Origin: Symbiodinium natans
Taxonomy: Eukaryota > Sar > Dinophyceae > Suessiales > Symbiodiniaceae
Assembly (NCBI GenBank): GCA_905221605.1
Contig: CAJNDS010002229.1
Coordinates: forward strand, 275,699-339,698
Reading direction: 5' to 3'
DNA: 64,000 nt
How positions within the stretch are numbered: the first letter of the stretch is position 1; each line of letters opens with the position of its first letter. Of the stretch, positions 62,355-64,000 are shown one piece after another. The notes under the pieces are model-generated. The model ran no database searches, was not told where the DNA came from, and was given only the letters and a program-made list of their open reading frames with translations. Made by a program: the position numbers and the translations under genes.

Positions 62355-62533
62355 ATATATATATATATATATATATATAATTGTTGCTGAGTTCTTAAGC
62401 CCCAAGCAACTGTACACTTTCAGTTCTATAGGGGATTCTAGTATGCCAAAAAGTGTAAAGTGTGCTGACTCCGCTACACTGATATATATATATATATATA
62501 AGTATATATTGTAAACATATATATATATATATG
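62355..62533. mobile_element. Fold-back element family C bounded by (TA)n tracts
   Basis: The element 62380-62480 (TTGTTGCTGAGTTCTTAAGC ... GTGCTGACTCCGCTACAC) has TA microsatellites on both sides (62355-62380, 62481-62533). Confidence 0.8.
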
Positions 62534-63117
62534 GATACACTCACCAATATAAACTCTGTTCCATGTGTGCGTGTGGGGCTTAGGGCATTGTAGGGGTTCA
62601 TTTGCTCAGGGTTCTAGGTTTCCAGGGTTGGATTGCGAAGCATTGGGTTCAGGGTTCATCAAGGCGGAGCAGTTGCTGATCTGGAGAAAAGCTTGTAGAA
62701 AGTTCCTCGCGTCAAAAAGCGTGGTTCTGCAACCAAGACGCGGCAACAGAGAGGAAAAGCCTACAGAGTATGTCAGCGCATGTTCTTGTTCCAAACTCAG
62801 TTGCAGACCTGAGACTGATCAAGCGCCTACAGCACTTTTCCCAACAGTCGGCAAATGAACTCCTGGGATGGGCGGGCGACAAATGTCGGGAAAAAACTCT
62901 CCGAGCGGAAGTATATACATAAATGTCGCGTCGGGAGAGCCGCAGCCGAAGTTCTAGGAGAAGTCTTTCTAGTCCCGGTCTCCATACAACTGAATTGACC
63001 AATTTGGTCAAAGTTGGTCTCGCACGTCGTTGCCGCGCAACAACCGGACAGCTCGCCGACTTGGCGATGAAAAAGAAACTTTCGACAGTTTAGTTATAGC
63101 CTGGAGCGGCCCTGCTA

Positions 63118-63687
63118 CGTTGTTGCAGGACTCCAAGACATACCCAGAGAACACCATACCGCCAATGAAAGAACAGTCCTGAATGCATCTTTGCGGGCCC
63201 TGCATAACCTGTGAAGAACATGTACATGGCTTTACTGCAACCCTAAACCCTATAAACCCTAAACCCATATGGAGTTCTCGGAAGTCTTCAAACTTTATCA
63301 CACTTGCCGACAGTTTCTCAAGAGCTCTGCTTTTAACGGGGACAGCCCTCCTTGCTTCCCGGAACTGGAGTTGGGCAATCTGCTTCGTGGAAGATGCCCA
63401 CCAGTGCCGTGATTCCGGTGATGTCCACCGTTTCCATATACCTGGGTCAAGGTTGGGGCTCATCAAACCCTAAACCCTAAACGAAACCCAGTTCACTCTT
63501 ATCCCCTAAACCATTTAACAATAGCCCCTTCTCAAAACAAAATTAGACATTCCTGAAGAGATTGTAGATGCCCGGCGGGGCCCTCTTCATTTCCCCACTT
63601 GTACTCGGGGTCGTTCACCCAAGCTGGATCTTCCACCTCCTCTCCCAAGACCTTGTCAAGGATGTCCTCGTGCATGACCGGGTATGA
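63118..63687 (-). CDS. Three-exon minus-strand segment, unrecognised; weak resemblance to a cysteine-protease motif
   Basis: 63687-63553 (SYPVMHEDILDKVLGEEVED, PAWVNDPEYKWGNEEGPAGH, LQSLQ), 63441-63304 (VYGNGGHHRNHGTGGHLPRS, then LSPLKAELLRNCRQ), 63208 to about 63118 (VMQGPQRCIQDCSFIGGMVF then SGYVLESCN). All joins are phase 0: first donor GA, second GT with a strong TTCTTCACAG acceptor. Q-x(5)-D-C-S-F recalls the active-site Cys region of calpain-like proteases, but this is a weak, short match. Both ends are open. Confidence 0.6.
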
Positions 63688-63710
63688 CTGATTCTATAGG
63701 TATGACTATG

Positions 63711-63773
63711 AGTTCCCCCTTATACTAGCAGTCCTTAATAGGGAGTATAATCGGGGGTCCTAGAATCCCTATT
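63711..63773. mobile_element. Fold-back element family A, left half
   Basis: AGTTCCCCCTTATACTAGCA, then AATAGGGAGTATAATCGGGG and the start of the right arm. Nearest relative is 30242-30338. Confidence 0.8.
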
Positions 63774-63825
63774 ACTGAGCGGCTTCTCTGTTAGGCTTAG
63801 AAAACTCAACGGAATTTGTAGAGGG

Positions 63826-63955
63826 GGGTACCCGGGTACCCGACCGTAGTCGGTCGTATTGGGGCGTGCCGCAGCGCACTGGGGCGTACCCGAGCGTTCT
63901 CGGGCGTACTCGGGCATACTGCTACTCAGGCGTACTCAAGCGAACGCAGGCGTAC
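63826..63955. repeat. Degenerate GGCGTACTC repeats
   Basis: GGGCGTACTCGGGC-like units of about 10-15 bp, preceded by a small palindrome GGTACCCGGGTACC (63828-63841). Confidence 0.75.
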
Positions 63956-64000
63956 AACCGGTCGCTCGGCAGCGGAAGCCTCAAAAAACAGCACCGGTTC

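Noticed and set aside
1-64000. Plant nuclear DNA because of TTTAGGG repeats
   Set aside because: The donor dinucleotides, channel family and unidirectional minus-strand genes fit a dinoflagellate better; other protists also use TTTAGGG.
1-64000. tRNA, rRNA, snRNA or spliced-leader genes
   Set aside because: I looked for cloverleaf, rRNA and the dinoflagellate spliced-leader 3' end by eye and found none. A covariance-model scan would be decisive.

Overview
The window looks like nuclear DNA of a dinoflagellate; I cannot name the species. Four things point there. (1) Coding sequence sits in small GC-rich exons, some only 24 to 29 nt, separated by introns whose 5' ends are mostly GC or GA rather than GT. 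(2) Nearly all genes I can support lie on the minus strand, the unidirectional arrangement known in dinoflagellates. (3) The gene families (single-domain voltage-gated channel with EF hands, ubiquitin-like/ankyrin proteins, leucine-rich repeats, PPPDE/DESI peptidase) are typical of them. (4) Plant-type telomere repeats (TTTAGGG/CCCTAAA) are scattered over the whole 64 kb in both orientations. The last point is a property of the introns and spacers; this is not a chromosome end.

Layout. 1-713: 5' part of a ubiquitin-like/ankyrin gene leaving the window. 714-10.7 kb: telomere-repeat-rich DNA with exon-sized GC-rich islands and fold-back elements; no gene could be resolved. 10768-18502: a voltage-gated cation channel rebuilt exon by exon (S1-S6, pore, two EF hands, C-terminal helix, stop). 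20.7-21.7 kb: unresolved minus-strand exons. 22.5-24.0 kb: a DESI-type (PPPDE) peptidase with its His and Cys motifs in different exons. 24.7-25.7 kb: exons repeating a T-L-D-E-F-L motif. 29.1-41.1 kb: a leucine-rich-repeat gene in many small exons. 42.4-48.7 kb: unresolved minus-strand exons. 49256-50908: a second ubiquitin-like/ankyrin gene, complete with three short introns. 52.8-63.7 kb: exons of several unrecognised minus-strand genes. The 55.9-56.9 kb part holds a complex satellite with direct, inverted and direct blocks of a 21-bp unit.

Spacers and introns are built from two materials. One is degenerate telomere-type heptamer arrays and locally homogenised variants of them (TTTAGGC, CCCTAAAA, CCCTTGA, GAGGGCT, CCCTATAAA). 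The other is at least seven families of short fold-back (MITE-like) elements, named A to F and H here, in many diverged copies. Several copies lie in introns of the channel gene, and one family (B) supplies both ends of an intron. Donor and acceptor sites often share the same 1 to 4 bases. Together this suggests introner-like mobile introns in a genome where telomere-repeat addition is also common. Exon boundaries come from reading-frame continuity, family conservation and AG acceptors; no transcript data were available.
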